Assembly (NCBI RefSeq): GCF_018688335.1
Contig: NZ_CP061316.1
Location: 806,001 to 870,000 of the forward strand
DNA length: 64,000 nt
Source: Polynucleobacter sp. AP-Jannik-300A-C4
Lineage (GTDB): Bacteria > Pseudomonadota > Gammaproteobacteria > Burkholderiales > Burkholderiaceae
Direction of reading: 5' to 3'
Part shown: one piece after another, positions 54,824 to 64,000 of the stretch
Layout of the letters: each line of letters begins with the position of its first letter
How positions within the stretch are numbered: position 1 is the first letter of the stretch
Translations under genes and position numbers: made by a program
The notes under the pieces: generated by a model
Database searches by the model: none
What the model saw: the letters and a program-made list of their open reading frames with translations, nothing else
Told to the model about the DNA's origin: nothing

Positions 54824-56644
54824 ATGAGTGCTGCAGATCATTCTCTTCATGCACATAAGCAGGGTGATGCTAAACATGCTCATGCCAAGCAGGTCTCCAA
54901 TCAAAACCTTCTCCTCATTGCCCTAGTTCTGACATTAGGTTTTTCTGGTGTTGAAGGTGCTGCAGCGTATTTCGCAAATTCATTGGCCTTAATTTCAGAT
55001 GCAGGTCACATGGTGACGGATGCAGCTGCGCTAGGCCTAGCCTTACTAGCCCAAATTATTTCCCGTCGCCCACCATCACCAAAACATTCATTTGGATTTG
55101 GTCGAGCAGAAGCCCTTGCTGCATTTGTAAATAGTCTTGCGATGTTGGCTTTAGTCGCTTGGATTATGGTGGAAGCAGTGAGCCGATTTTATGATCCGCA
55201 CCAAGTGGATGGATTGACAGTCACAGTCGTAGCCGCAATCGGCCTGCTGATGAATATCGTTGTGGCATGGGTACTTTCGCGTGACAAGAAAAGTGTTAAT
55301 ACACGTGCTGCTTTGGTTCATGTCATGGGTGACTTGTTGGGCTCTGTAGCCGCATTGATTGCGGGTATTGTTATCCAGCTGACGGGTTGGATGCCAATCG
55401 ATGCAATTCTCTCCATTTTAGTTTCGTTGCTGATTTTGAAATCTACTATTTCCATTTTGCGTGAGTCATATCACTTCTTGATGGAGGGTGTGCCTTTACA
55501 TATTGATTACCTGCAAGTGGGCAACGATCTTAAAAATGTTCCCGGTGTATTGGCAGTGCACGATTTACACGTTTGGGAAATGACACCAAGTTTTCCAGCA
55601 CTGATTGGCCATATTGAAATCGAGCAGATGAGTGAGTGGCCAGAAATCATGGCACGCATCAACGAGATGCTATTGAATAAGCATGGGATTGATCACGTCA
55701 CTCTACAGCCTGAGATTGCGGGTATGGTGGATGAGCATACCCATGACGAGCAATTGAATGATGAGATTAAAAAACCCAATGTGATTCATCATGGAGATAC
55801 TTTCTTTGTCACTTGCACTAGTCCCGACGGACCGCATCGCATGGCGTATCACGCCTGGGGCAATCCCAACAACCCAAAGGTTTTGGTTTGTGTTCATGGC
55901 CTAACTCGTAGGGGTAGTGATTTCAAAACCCTTGCGCAGGCGATGAGCAATGATTACTACGTCGTCTGCCCTGATGTAGTGGGACGAGGCGATTCTGATC
56001 GATTGAAGAACCCAATGCTCTATGCCGTTCCTCAATACGTCGCAGATATGGCGAGCTTGATTCAGCATCTTGGAGTTGCACAAGTCGACTGGTTTGGAAC
56101 TTCGATGGGCGGCCTCATTGGCATGGTCTATGCCTCAATGCCTAAAAATCCAATACGTCGTATGTTAATTAACGATGTGGGTCCTCGGATTGAGCCTGAG
56201 GCCATTAAACGTTTAGGCTCTTACGTTGGGCAAGCTTTTAGCTTTGCCAATCGCGCAGATGCGCTGCAGCGTCTAAATGAGATCTGTGCATCGTTTGGTA
56301 GCCATACACCAGAAGAGTGGGAGATTTATAACGGCCCGATGCTTGTACAAAAAGATGGCCTTTGGGTGATGCACTATGACCCTGATATTTCTGTACCGTT
56401 TGCATCTGTTAATCCGATTATGGCTAAGGCAGGTGAGATGGCAATGTGGCATGCCTTCAAGCAAATTCATATCCCGATGCTGATCGTTCGTGGCGGTGAA
56501 TCGGATTTACTCTCTGCTAAAACAGTGGCCGAGATGTGTAAGGTCAACCCCTACATTCGGAGTATTGAAATTCCAGGGGTGGGACATGCGCCTGCCTTTG
56601 TGAAGTCAGAACAAGTTGCTTTAGCAAAAGAATTCTTTAGTTAA
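54824..56644 (+). CDS. Cation diffusion facilitator fused to an alpha/beta hydrolase
   Basis: This is a 606-residue fusion. Residues about 25-300 form a CDF metal exporter: His-rich N-terminus (HSLHAHKQGDAKHAHAK), the metal-site motif LISDAGHMVTDA, the second site ALVHVMGDLLGS, and a C-terminal cytoplasmic domain ending near residue 300. A linker with DEHTHDEQLNDE leads into residues about 322-606, an alpha/beta hydrolase with oxyanion HG (VHGLTRRGSD), nucleophile Ser in GTSMGGLIG, acid Asp in GGESDLL and His in GVGHAPAF. Frame and codon use are continuous. The start of relA lies 15 bp downstream. Confidence 0.88.
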   Translation: MSAADHSLHAHKQGDAKHAHAKQVSNQNLLLIALVLTLGFSGVEGAAAYFANSLALISDAGHMVTDAAALGLALLAQIISRRPPSPKHSFGFGRAEALAAFVNSLAMLALVAWIMVEAVSRFYDPHQVDGLTVTVVAAIGLLMNIVVAWVLSRDKKSVNTRAALVHVMGDLLGSVAALIAGIVIQLTGWMPIDAILSILVSLLILKSTISILRESYHFLMEGVPLHIDYLQVGNDLKNVPGVLAVHDLHVWEMTPSFPALIGHIEIEQMSEWPEIMARINEMLLNKHGIDHVTLQPEIAGMVDEHTHDEQLNDEIKKPNVIHHGDTFFVTCTSPDGPHRMAYHAWGNPNNPKVLVCVHGLTRRGSDFKTLAQAMSNDYYVVCPDVVGRGDSDRLKNPMLYAVPQYVADMASLIQHLGVAQVDWFGTSMGGLIGMVYASMPKNPIRRMLINDVGPRIEPEAIKRLGSYVGQAFSFANRADALQRLNEICASFGSHTPEEWEIYNGPMLVQKDGLWVMHYDPDISVPFASVNPIMAKAGEMAMWHAFKQIHIPMLIVRGGESDLLSAKTVAEMCKVNPYIRSIEIPGVGHAPAFVKSEQVALAKEFFS

Positions 56645-56659
56645 GGATTTCGGTCTTCC

Positions 56660-58696
56660 ATGTCAAATGCTGGCAATGTATCTGAGAGCATCAAAATCAT
56701 AGATGGCTGGTATGGAGAGCCCTCTGAAAGTCATGCTGCCGGTGTTCTGAGTATTCTGAAATTGCTTCATCTAGACGAGGCTACATTAACTGCTGCAAGT
56801 AATATCGCGCGGACTCACGGCAAAGAATCACTCACTAAACTGATTGGCGATGAGTCAGCCAAACTGTTGATTGGTTATCGTGGTCTAAGGCAGGCTCAAG
56901 CTAAGCTCGTTCGTAATGATGGTGGTCTCAGCATCTCTGGGCAGGAAGAAATGCTGAGAAAGATGTTGCTCGCTTTTGGTGACGACTTACGTGTGGTCCT
57001 TATTTATCTTGCCTCACGCTTGCAAACCTTGCGATGGATTACCCATGAAAAAATGGAGATGCCAAAAGCCTGGGCGCAAGAGATTCTTAATATTGATGCA
57101 TCGCTCGCAAATCGCCTCGGTATCTGGCAAATGAAATGGGAGATGGAGGACTTGGCGTTTCGAGTTCTGTCTCCAAAGACCTATCGAGATATTGCCAAGA
57201 TGCTCGATGGCAAGCGGATTGAGCGTGAATCTTTTATTGAGCAAATTGTCAAAAAGCTTCAGGAAGAATTAACTGTCGCTCATATTCAGGGTGAGGTTCA
57301 AGGTCGCCCAAAACACATCTACAGTATTTGGAAAAAGATGCAGGGCAAGTCACTCGACTTTGCCAATCTTTATGACGTCAGAGCATTTAGGGTTCTAGTG
57401 GAGGATGTTAAATCTTGCTACGCCATTTTAGGAATAGTGCACAACGTCTGGCAGCCAGTGCCACGTGAATTCGATGACTATATTGCGAGACCCAAACCCA
57501 ATGGCTACCAATCTTTGCATACTGTAGTGATGGATGAACATGGCACCGCATTTGAGATTCAGGTGCGTACCAATGAAATGCATCAACAGGCTGAGTATGG
57601 ATTGGCTGCGCACTGGCGTTATAAGGAGGGTGCTTATGTTGGTGCTGCAACACCATCAAAAAATAAACCTGCCTCCAATACTCCGAACACACTAAACCCC
57701 AGCCATCAAACTGGCACACATAGTGCAGCGGTTGCTTATGAACGCCAAATTGCTTGGGCAAGGCAGCTCATCTCTTGGAAAGAAGATGCTTGGGATCAAT
57801 TAAAGCATCATGAAATTGATGATCATATTTACGTTCTCACACCTCTGGGCAAAGTCATTTCCTTGGAGAAGGGTTCTTCACCAATCGACTTTGCATACGC
57901 AGTGCACACTGATCTGGGGCACCGCTGTCGTGGTGCTCGAGTTGATGGAGCTATGGTGCCATTAGATACGCCGCTACAAAATGGTCAGACTATTGAAATC
58001 ATTGCTGTAAAGCATGGTGGCCCCTCGCGTGATTGGATAAGCCCTAATCGCAACTACTTGCGCTCACAGCGTGCTCGTACTCGTGTGCGCACTTGGTTTA
58101 ATGCCTTGGATGATGAAGAGGCTGGTGCAAAGTCTAGCGATATCAAAACGGAGCAGAAGCCAGACACCAAGGTGACTGCACCAGCGCCAGAAATTATTCT
58201 GAAGCAAAGTACCCGTAGACAGGGTCAGGCAGGTGATGTGTTAGTTGTCGGGGTAGATTCATTACTAACTCAGTTGGCGCGTTGCTGCAGACCGGTGCCT
58301 CCAGATGCTATTGCTGGATTTGTGACTCAAGGTCGTGGTGTATCGATTCATAGAAGATCCTGTAAAACTTTTAGAGGCTTATTGGAGCGGGCGCCTGAGC
58401 GGGTTATTCAGACTGCCTGGAATGAGTCGACCCCAGAAACTCTGACAACAAGTGATCCAAAACGCGTATTCCCAGCGGATCTGGCTATTACTGGTCTTGA
58501 TCGTCCTGAACTCATGCGCGAGTTGTTTGAAATTCTGACAAGGCAGGGTGTTCATGTGATTGATTTGCGTAAATCAGCTAAACGAGGCCTTGCTCAAATC
58601 CTGTTGACTGTGGAAATTAAGGACTCAGAAGCCTTGCGCTTGGTTCAAAATGGTCTTGAGGAAGTCAAAGGGGTGACCCAAGTACGCCGCCGGTGA
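56660..58696 (+). CDS. relA: (p)ppGpp synthetase RelA (monofunctional type)
   Basis: It makes the alarmone (p)ppGpp on starved ribosomes. The 678-residue order is an N-terminal pseudo-hydrolase helical region lacking the metal-binding HD motif, a synthetase domain (GRPKHIYSIWKKM ... EFDDYIARPKPNGYQSLHT), a TGS domain near residues 385-465, a zinc-finger/RIS domain (LARCCRPVPPDAIAGFVTQGRGVSIHRRSC) and an ACT domain. The EFDD motif (ExDD) marks the RelA synthetase branch rather than bifunctional SpoT. The linker between TGS and the zinc-finger region is shorter than in E. coli RelA. Confidence 0.93.
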   Translation: MSNAGNVSESIKIIDGWYGEPSESHAAGVLSILKLLHLDEATLTAASNIARTHGKESLTKLIGDESAKLLIGYRGLRQAQAKLVRNDGGLSISGQEEMLRKMLLAFGDDLRVVLIYLASRLQTLRWITHEKMEMPKAWAQEILNIDASLANRLGIWQMKWEMEDLAFRVLSPKTYRDIAKMLDGKRIERESFIEQIVKKLQEELTVAHIQGEVQGRPKHIYSIWKKMQGKSLDFANLYDVRAFRVLVEDVKSCYAILGIVHNVWQPVPREFDDYIARPKPNGYQSLHTVVMDEHGTAFEIQVRTNEMHQQAEYGLAAHWRYKEGAYVGAATPSKNKPASNTPNTLNPSHQTGTHSAAVAYERQIAWARQLISWKEDAWDQLKHHEIDDHIYVLTPLGKVISLEKGSSPIDFAYAVHTDLGHRCRGARVDGAMVPLDTPLQNGQTIEIIAVKHGGPSRDWISPNRNYLRSQRARTRVRTWFNALDDEEAGAKSSDIKTEQKPDTKVTAPAPEIILKQSTRRQGQAGDVLVVGVDSLLTQLARCCRPVPPDAIAGFVTQGRGVSIHRRSCKTFRGLLERAPERVIQTAWNESTPETLTTSDPKRVFPADLAITGLDRPELMRELFEILTRQGVHVIDLRKSAKRGLAQILLTVEIKDSEALRLVQNGLEEVKGVTQVRRR

Positions 58697-58714
58697 TAAA
58701 CTCTATGGCTATAT

Positions 58715-58791
58715 AGGCTCGTAGCTCAGCTGGTTAGAGCACCACCTTGACATGGTGGGGGTCGTTGGTTCGAGTCCAATCGAGCCTACCA
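58715..58791 (+). tRNA. tRNA-Val (GAC)
   Basis: A complete 77-base cloverleaf includes an encoded CCA. Acceptor AGGCTCG pairs with CGAGCCT, the anticodon stem CCACC/GGTGG holds loop TTGACAT (anticodon GAC), and the T arm has GGTTCGAGTCC. It lies 18 bp after relA. Confidence 0.97.
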
Positions 58792-58811
58792 ACGAATAAA
58801 GACCCAAAAGT

Positions 58812-58846
58812 GCGCGGTTGCCGAAAAGCTCCCGCGCTTTCTTTTT
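58812..58846 (+). terminator. Possible terminator after tRNA-Val
   Basis: GCGCGG (58812-58817) and CCGCGC (58832-58837) form a 6-bp GC stem with a 14-base loop, followed by TTTCTTTTT. It is 20 bases past the tRNA. Confidence 0.6.
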
Positions 58847-58904
58847 GGTGGATGTTGTGCAGTAAATCAGTCAATTGGCTGAATCTTAATAAGATGGAGC
58901 GGTC

Positions 58905-60827
58905 ATGCTTGTAGTTACTCTGCCAGATGGATCTAAACGTGAGTTTGATGCTCCCGTGCGCGTGCTTGATGTTGCCCAAAGTATTGGTAGTGGTCTTGCC
59001 AAGGCTGCTCTCGGTGGCATTGTTGACGGCAAGATGGTTGATGCCAGTTTTGTTATCGATAAAGATAGCCAGTTAGCCATCATCACTGATAAAAATCCAG
59101 AAGCGCTCGAGATTGTGCGTCACTCCACAGCACACTTGTTGGCCTATGCCGTTAAAGAACTCTTTCCAGAAGCGCAGGTCACTATTGGACCTGTGATCGA
59201 TAATGGTTTTTATTACGACTTCTCATTTCATCGCCCATTTACGCCAGAAGATCTAGCTGCCATTGAAAAGAAAATGGCTGAGCTGGCTAAAAAAGATGAG
59301 CCAGTAGTTCGCACAGTCATGCCTCGTGATGAAGCGGTGAAGTTTTTTAAAGACCAAGGCGAAAACTACAAAGCTGAAATTATTGCGAGCATTCCGCAGG
59401 GCGAAGATGTATCTTTGTATGCCGAAGGAAAGTTCACCGACTTATGTCGTGGACCTCACGTGCCCTCTACCGGTAAGCTCAAAGTATTTAAGCTTCTGAG
59501 CGTTGCCGGTGCTTACTGGCGTGGCGATAGCAAGAATGAGATGCTGCAACGGATTTACGGTACTGCTTGGTTGAAAAAAGAAGACCAGGATGCCCATTTG
59601 CATATGCTTGAAGAGGCTGAGAAGCGCGATCACCGTCGCCTTGGTAAGTTCTTGGATTTATTCCACTTTCAGCCTGAAGCGCCTGGTTTAATTTTCTGGC
59701 ATCCAAAGGGCTGGTCTATTTGGCAAGAAGTTGAGCAGTACATGCGTCGCGTCTATCAGCGCGAAGGTTATCAAGAAGTGAAGGCTCCACAAATACTCGA
59801 TCGCGGTCTTTGGGAAAAGTCTGGTCACTGGGATAACTACAAAGAAAATATGTTTACGACTGAGTCAGAGAATCGTGCTTATGCATTAAAGCCGATGAAC
59901 TGCCCAGGACATGTTCAGATTTTTAACTCTGGTTTGCATAGCTATCGTGAGTTGCCATTGCGTTACGGCGAGTTCGGTCAGTGTCACCGTAATGAACCAT
60001 CTGGTGCTTTGCACGGTTTGATGCGCGTACGTGGCTTTACACAGGATGATGGCCATATTTTTTGTACAGAGGATCAGATTCAATCTGAAGTTGCTGCTTT
60101 TGATAAAGCAGTTCGTGAGGTCTATCAGGATTTTGGTTTTACTGAAGTGGCTGTCAAGCTGGCCTTGCGTCCCGCAAAGCGCGTTGGTGACGATGCGATT
60201 TGGGACAAGGCTGAAGCTGCCTTACGTGGCGCCTTGACTGCTTCAGGTCAAGAATGGGAAGAGTTACCAGGTGAGGGCGCTTTTTACGGTCCGAAGATCG
60301 AATATCACCTGAAGGACTCGATTGGGCGTACTTGGCAGTGCGGCACGATTCAGGTGGATTTCTCGATGCCTGCTCGTTTAGGTGCTGAATACGTGACGGA
60401 AGAGAACACCCGTAAGGCTCCAGTGATGCTTCATAGGGCAATTGTGGGCTCCTTAGAGCGTTTTATCGGTATTTTGATCGAAAACCACGCCGGAAACATG
60501 CCAGTTTGGCTTGCCCCGACCCAGGCTGTAGTCCTCAATATCTCTGACAATTCCGCTGCATATGCACAAAAAGTCCAGCAATCTCTGAAAAAACAAGGGT
60601 TTAGAGTCGAATCGGATTTGCGGAATGAGAAAATTACGTATAAAATACGCGAGCACGCATTACAGAAGCTCCCATTTTTGTTGGTTGTAGGGGATAAAGA
60701 AGCAGAAAGTAATTCGGTGGCCGTTCGTGCCCGTGGCGGAGTGGATTTAGGTGTAATGCCTCTTGATGCCTTCGTTGCCCGACTCCAGCAGGATATTTCC
60801 CAGAAAGTCGGACCCGAGCCTAGCTAG
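58905..60827 (+). CDS. thrS: Threonyl-tRNA synthetase
   Basis: It charges tRNA-Thr. The 640 residues follow the family order: TGS domain ([14 protein letters not shown]), the N2 editing domain with [23 protein letters not shown], the class II catalytic core (motif 2 near [30 protein letters not shown], motif 3 near [16 protein letters not shown]) and the anticodon-binding domain near the C-terminus. It leads the thrS-infC-rpmI-rplT-pheST cluster. Confidence 0.98.
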   Translation: MLVVTLPDGSKREFDAPVRVLDVAQSIGSGLAKAALGGIVDGKMVDASFVIDKDSQLAIITDKNPEALEIVRHSTAHLLAYAVKELFPEAQVTIGPVIDNGFYYDFSFHRPFTPEDLAAIEKKMAELAKKDEPVVRTVMPRDEAVKFFKDQGENYKAEIIASIPQGEDVSLYAEGKFTDLCRGPHVPSTGKLKVFKLLSVAGAYWRGDSKNEMLQRIYGTAWLKKEDQDAHLHMLEEAEKRDHRRLGKFLDLFHFQPEAPGLIFWHPKGWSIWQEVEQYMRRVYQREGYQEVKAPQILDRGLWEKSGHWDNYKENMFTTESENRAYALKPMNCPGHVQIFNSGLHSYRELPLRYGEFGQCHRNEPSGALHGLMRVRGFTQDDGHIFCTEDQIQSEVAAFDKAVREVYQDFGFTEVAVKLALRPAKRVGDDAIWDKAEAALRGALTASGQEWEELPGEGAFYGPKIEYHLKDSIGRTWQCGTIQVDFSMPARLGAEYVTEENTRKAPVMLHRAIVGSLERFIGILIENHAGNMPVWLAPTQAVVLNISDNSAAYAQKVQQSLKKQGFRVESDLRNEKITYKIREHALQKLPFLLVVGDKEAESNSVAVRARGGVDLGVMPLDAFVARLQQDISQKVGPEPS

Positions 60828-60869
60828 GGGTGGAATGGTTTTTATTGTTTTTTTAAAGGAATTAAGAAG

Positions 60870-61394
60870 ATCGCTACTGATAAATCGCAGCGCATAAATC
60901 GGGAGATTACTGCTCCTGAAGTGCGTCTGATTGGACTGGATGGAGAACCCATCGGTGTAGTTAAGTTGAGTGAAGCCTTGGCTTTAGCGGAAGAGAAAGA
61001 GACCGATTTGGTCGAAATTGCTCCGACGGCTGTGCCACCTGTAGTCCGGATCATGGACTTCGGCAAATTCAAGTACCAAGAAGCCAAACGTTTGCATGAA
61101 GCTAAGCTTAAGCAAAAAGTGATTCAGGTGAAGGAAGTGAAATTCCGTCCCGGCACAGATGATGGTGACTATGGTGTGAAGCTACGCAATCTAATCCGCT
61201 TTTTGGAAGATGGCGATAAGACAAAGATTACGCTGCGGTTTCGGGGTCGCGAAATGGCCCACCAAGAAATCGGAGTCAGAATGTTGGAGCGCCTGAAGTT
61301 GGACTTGCAAGAGCATGGCCAAGTCGAGCAGTTTCCAAAGATGGAAGGTCGCCAGATGGTGATGGTATTGGCCCCCATTCGTAAGGCTAAGTAA
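60870..61394 (+). CDS. infC: Translation initiation factor IF-3 with ATC start codon
   Basis: IF-3 binds the 30S subunit and checks the start codon. The frame begins, after AAGGA (60856-60860) and nine spacer bases, at ATC (60870), giving (M)[19 protein letters not shown], the usual beta-proteobacterial N-terminus. The first in-frame GTG (60921) would remove the conserved N-terminal linker. The 174-residue length is normal, and [25 protein letters not shown] and [15 protein letters not shown] are the family signatures. IF-3 genes often use rare starts such as AUU, which makes the protein regulate its own synthesis. Confidence 0.93.
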   Translation: MATDKSQRINREITAPEVRLIGLDGEPIGVVKLSEALALAEEKETDLVEIAPTAVPPVVRIMDFGKFKYQEAKRLHEAKLKQKVIQVKEVKFRPGTDDGDYGVKLRNLIRFLEDGDKTKITLRFRGREMAHQEIGVRMLERLKLDLQEHGQVEQFPKMEGRQMVMVLAPIRKAK

Positions 61395-61424
61395 CTAGGT
61401 TCTACCTGGTTCTTATGTAGGGAG

Positions 61425-61486
61425 GAGTCGCAAGACTCTGGCAGTTTGAAGTGCTTCTAGGTACAGGAAGCGTAACCGTCGGTTAC
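61425..61486 (+). promoter_or_regulatory. Two hairpins in the infC-rpmI leader
   Basis: GAGTC-GCAA-GACTC (61425-61438) is a perfect stem with a GNRA tetraloop. GTAACC-GTC-GGTTAC (61472-61486) is a second perfect stem 33 bases later. They lie in the 127-base gap before rpmI. In other bacteria L20 represses rpmI-rplT from a structured leader, so this may be a similar site. Confidence 0.5.
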
Positions 61487-61521
61487 CACCTATGTTGCAC
61501 AAGTAATTGAAGGGGTGCTTT

Positions 61522-61719
61522 ATGCCCAAGATGAAGAGCAAGAGTAGCGCTAAAAAGCGCTTTACGGTTCGCGCAGGCGGAACGATCAAACGAGGTCAGG
61601 CTTTCAAACGCCACATCCTCACCAAGAAGACCACAAAGAATAAGCGTCATTTGCGTGGTTCCACAGAAGTTGCGAAGGCAGACGTTAAGTCAATTCGCTC
61701 TATGCTTCCATACGCTTAA
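61522..61719 (+). CDS. rpmI: 50S ribosomal protein L35
   Basis: This is a 65-residue ribosomal protein ([20 protein letters not shown]). The ATG at 61522 is the family start; the upstream in-frame ATG is not conserved. It follows infC and precedes rplT by 25 bp. Confidence 0.97.
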   Translation: MPKMKSKSSAKKRFTVRAGGTIKRGQAFKRHILTKKTTKNKRHLRGSTEVAKADVKSIRSMLPYA

Positions 61720-61744
61720 CCTCAGACTAGATTAGGAGAAATAA

Positions 61745-62110
61745 ATGCCAAGAGTCAAACGTGGGGTTACAGCAAGAGCCCGTCATAAGAAAATCACCGA
61801 TGCCGCAACTGGCTATCGTGGACGTCGTAAAAATGTATTCCGTATTGCTAAGCAAGCAGTTATGCGTGCTGGTCAATATGCATACCGTGACCGTCGTAAT
61901 AAGAAACGTGTATTCCGCGCATTGTGGATTGCTCGTATCAACGCGGCAGTTCGTCAGCATGACATGACCTATAGCGTATTCATGAATGGTATGAAGAAGG
62001 CTGCGATCGAGCTTGACCGCAAAGTGCTTTCTGATATGGCCATTGCTGACAAAGCGGCTTTCGCTGCTTTGGTTACTCGGATCAAATCCGTAGTAAACGC
62101 TGCAGCTTAA
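61745..62110 (+). CDS. rplT: 50S ribosomal protein L20
   Basis: This is a 121-residue primary rRNA-binding protein ([42 protein letters not shown]). AGGAGA precedes the ATG at 61745. It is also the likely repressor of the rpmI-rplT leader. Confidence 0.98.
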   Translation: MPRVKRGVTARARHKKITDAATGYRGRRKNVFRIAKQAVMRAGQYAYRDRRNKKRVFRALWIARINAAVRQHDMTYSVFMNGMKKAAIELDRKVLSDMAIADKAAFAALVTRIKSVVNAAA

Positions 62111-62139
62111 TTCTTAGTTCACTCAAAAACTAAGCTGCA

Positions 62140-63186
62140 ATGGTTTCTCTCGACCACATTGTCGAGGATGCTAAACGTGATTTCCTCGGAGCTGCCGATT
62201 CGGCAGCTCTAGAGGACGCGAAAGCCAAGTATCTCGGTAAGTCAGGTGTTCTCACTGAGCGTTTAAAAGCGCTTGGTGGAATGTCGCCTGATGAGCGTAA
62301 GAGTGCTGGCGCCCAAATTAATCAAATCAAAACCCAAGTAGAAACTGCATTACAAGAGCGTCGCCAAGCATTGGCTGATGCGGTATTGCTGCAACGTCTT
62401 GCGGCGGAATCCATTGATGTCTCATTGCCTGGTCGTGGCCAAGTAGTAGGTAGCTTGCATCCTGTGATGCGCACCTGGGAACGGGTTGAAGAGATTTTCC
62501 GCTCTATTGGTTTTGATGTAGCTGATGGCCCTGAAATTGAAACCGATTGGTTTAACTTCACCGCCTTAAATAGTCCCGAGAATCATCCTGCGCGTTCAAT
62601 GCAGGACACCTTCTATATCGATGGTAAAGATTCCAATGGGAAGCCTTTGTTGTTGCGTACACACACTAGCCCAATTCAAGTTCGTTATGCGAGCGAGCAT
62701 GTCAAGAAATACGCTCACGCTGATGTGATGCCGCCAATCAAGGTGATTGCCCCAGGCAGAACCTATCGTGTTGATAGTGATGCAACGCATTCTCCAATGT
62801 TTCATCAGGTTGAAGGTTTATGGATTGCGGAGAGTGTTTCATTTGCCGATCTTAAGGGTGTTTACACCGATTTCTTGAGAACCTTTTTTGAAACGAATGA
62901 ATTGCAAGTTCGTTTCCGCCCTTCGTATTTCCCATTCACTGAGCCTTCAGCTGAAATCGATATGGCCTTTGGTAGCGGTAAGTTGGCTGGTCGATGGCTA
63001 GAGATTTCTGGAGCGGGGCAGGTTCATCCCAATGTATTGCGCAATATGGGTATTGATCCAGAGCGCTATACCGGTTTTGCTTTTGGCTCTGGCTTAGAGC
63101 GCTTGACGATGTTGCGCTATGGCGTAGATGATTTACGCCTTTTCTTTGAGAACGACCTCCGTTTCTTAGCGCAATTTCCGGCTTAA
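62140..63186 (+). CDS. pheS: Phenylalanyl-tRNA synthetase alpha subunit
   Basis: This is the catalytic subunit of the alpha2-beta2 enzyme. The 348 residues include an N-terminal coiled coil, the class II motif 2 in [28 protein letters not shown], and motif 3 in [32 protein letters not shown]. It lies 31 bp before pheT. Confidence 0.98.
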   Translation: MVSLDHIVEDAKRDFLGAADSAALEDAKAKYLGKSGVLTERLKALGGMSPDERKSAGAQINQIKTQVETALQERRQALADAVLLQRLAAESIDVSLPGRGQVVGSLHPVMRTWERVEEIFRSIGFDVADGPEIETDWFNFTALNSPENHPARSMQDTFYIDGKDSNGKPLLLRTHTSPIQVRYASEHVKKYAHADVMPPIKVIAPGRTYRVDSDATHSPMFHQVEGLWIAESVSFADLKGVYTDFLRTFFETNELQVRFRPSYFPFTEPSAEIDMAFGSGKLAGRWLEISGAGQVHPNVLRNMGIDPERYTGFAFGSGLERLTMLRYGVDDLRLFFENDLRFLAQFPA

Positions 63187-63217
63187 TTTGCCAACCTTCT
63201 AATAGTAGATAGCGCAT

Positions 63218-64000
63218 ATGCAATTTTCTGAATCTTGGTTACGCCATTATGTAAATCCTTCGCTCGATAGCAATGCTTTAGGTCATGCAATGACTATGGC
63301 TGGTCTTGAGGTGGAAGAGCAGCATTCAGTAGCGCCCCCATTTACAAAGATTGTTGTTGCACAAATTCTCTCAGCTGAGCAGCATCCGGATGCAGACCGC
63401 TTGCGTGTTTGTAAAGTCGATGCTGGCACTGGCCAAGAATTACAAATTGTCTGTGGCGCTCCCAATGCACGCGCAGGTATCAAAATTCCTTGTGCATTAG
63501 TTGGAGCTGAATTGCCGCCAGCAGAAGCGGGTGGCAAGCCATTCATGATTAAAGTAGGCAAGTTACGCGGTGTCGAGAGTCAAGGCATGCTGTGCTCTGG
63601 TCGTGAGCTTGGTCTTGGTGATGATCACGAAGGCATCCTGGAACTACCTTTAGATGCACCAGTAGGCGAGGATATTCGCAAATACCTAAGCCTGGATGAT
63701 CAAATCTTTGTGATTAAGCTGACCCCAAATAAAGCAGATTGCTTATCGCTCATGGGTATGGCTCGGGAAGTGTCGGCAATTACCGGCGCTGAGTTGTGCG
63801 CGCCTAAGTGGACTCCTGTAGGTGTTGCTATCCAGGACAAGCTCAAAGTCACTATTGAAAACACAGATCTTTGTGGACGATTTGCAGGACGCGTTATTCG
63901 TGGTGTCAATCCAAAAGCTGAAACGCCTGATTGGATGATTCAACGTCTTTGCAATGCAGGTCAAAGAAGTATTTCTCCTTTAGTAGACCTGTCAAACTAT
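63218..64000 (+). CDS. pheT: Phenylalanyl-tRNA synthetase beta subunit, N-terminal part
   Basis: This is the beginning of the beta subunit, open to the window end (261 codons seen of about 800). It starts [21 protein letters not shown], then the tRNA-binding OB fold ([43 protein letters not shown]) and the start of the B3/B4 region. The 3' end lies outside the window. Confidence 0.97.
   Translation, partial: MQFSESWLRHYVNPSLDSNALGHAMTMAGLEVEEQHSVAPPFTKIVVAQILSAEQHPDADRLRVCKVDAGTGQELQIVCGAPNARAGIKIPCALVGAELPPAEAGGKPFMIKVGKLRGVESQGMLCSGRELGLGDDHEGILELPLDAPVGEDIRKYLSLDDQIFVIKLTPNKADCLSLMGMAREVSAITGAELCAPKWTPVGVAIQDKLKVTIENTDLCGRFAGRVIRGVNPKAETPDWMIQRLCNAGQRSISPLVDLSNY

Noticed and set aside
56660..58696. 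Bifunctional SpoT/Rel assignment
   Set aside because: The hydrolase HD motif is missing and the synthetase has the ExDD form, so RelA fits better.

Overview
The window looks like part of a compact chromosome of a betaproteobacterium in the Burkholderiales. Moderate GC, very short gaps, many TTG/GTG starts and the gene order carAB-greA, yhbY/rlmE-ftsH-folP-glmM-pst-pho-ppx and thrS-infC-rpmI-rplT-pheST all resemble Polynucleobacter-type freshwater bacteria. This is a judgement from protein recognition and gene order; no database search was possible. I see no transposase, integrase, prophage, CRISPR array or rRNA operon. Three tRNA genes are present (Pro-UGG, Arg-UCU, Val-GAC). No stretch longer than 300 bases lacks a gene.

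Region by region. 1-5.5 kb: an RND efflux pump (permease cut by the window edge), RNase HI, a SAM methyltransferase, glyoxalase II and the MltD transglycosylase. 5.5-18.9 kb: propionyl-CoA synthetase, carbamoyl-phosphate synthase, GreA, a YhbY-type RNA-binding protein, RlmE, FtsH, FolP and GlmM. 19.0-33.9 kb: a phosphate island, described below. 33.9-47.7 kb: chromate transporter halves, a ZnuD-like TonB receptor, two tRNAs, a glutamate/aspartate-type ABC importer, small lipoproteins, a haloacetate dehalogenase, a second PPK2 beside a histone-H1-like protein, an MFS transporter and WrbA. 47.7-58.8 kb: YihY, a CBS protein, AroC, a second MFS transporter, ETF-QO, succinyl-CoA:3-ketoacid CoA-transferase, a cation-efflux/hydrolase fusion and RelA. 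58.9-64.0 kb: thrS-infC-rpmI-rplT-pheS-pheT, with pheT cut by the window end.

The phosphate island is the most interesting part. pstSCAB-phoU-phoB-phoR encode Pi uptake and sensing. They are followed by ppx, then by a minus-strand operon plcP-agt-dgkA-olsB with olsA divergent from it. Together these look like a complete pathway that replaces membrane phospholipids with glycolipids and ornithine lipids during Pi starvation. Next come ppk2 and a CYTH-like gene for polyphosphate handling. Four promoters (pstS, ppx, plcP, ppk2) carry PhoB-box-like direct repeats (7-mer, 4-nt spacer, 7-mer), each with a -10-like hexamer exactly 10 nt downstream. This suggests one PhoB regulon linking Pi import, polyphosphate turnover and lipid remodelling within about 14 kb.

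Other points worth a look are a likely leaderless plcP mRNA, a hairpin that hides the ribosome-binding site of the CYTH-like gene, a CDF transporter fused to an alpha/beta hydrolase, a RelA without most of its TGS-to-zinc-finger helical region, and an ATC start codon for infC.
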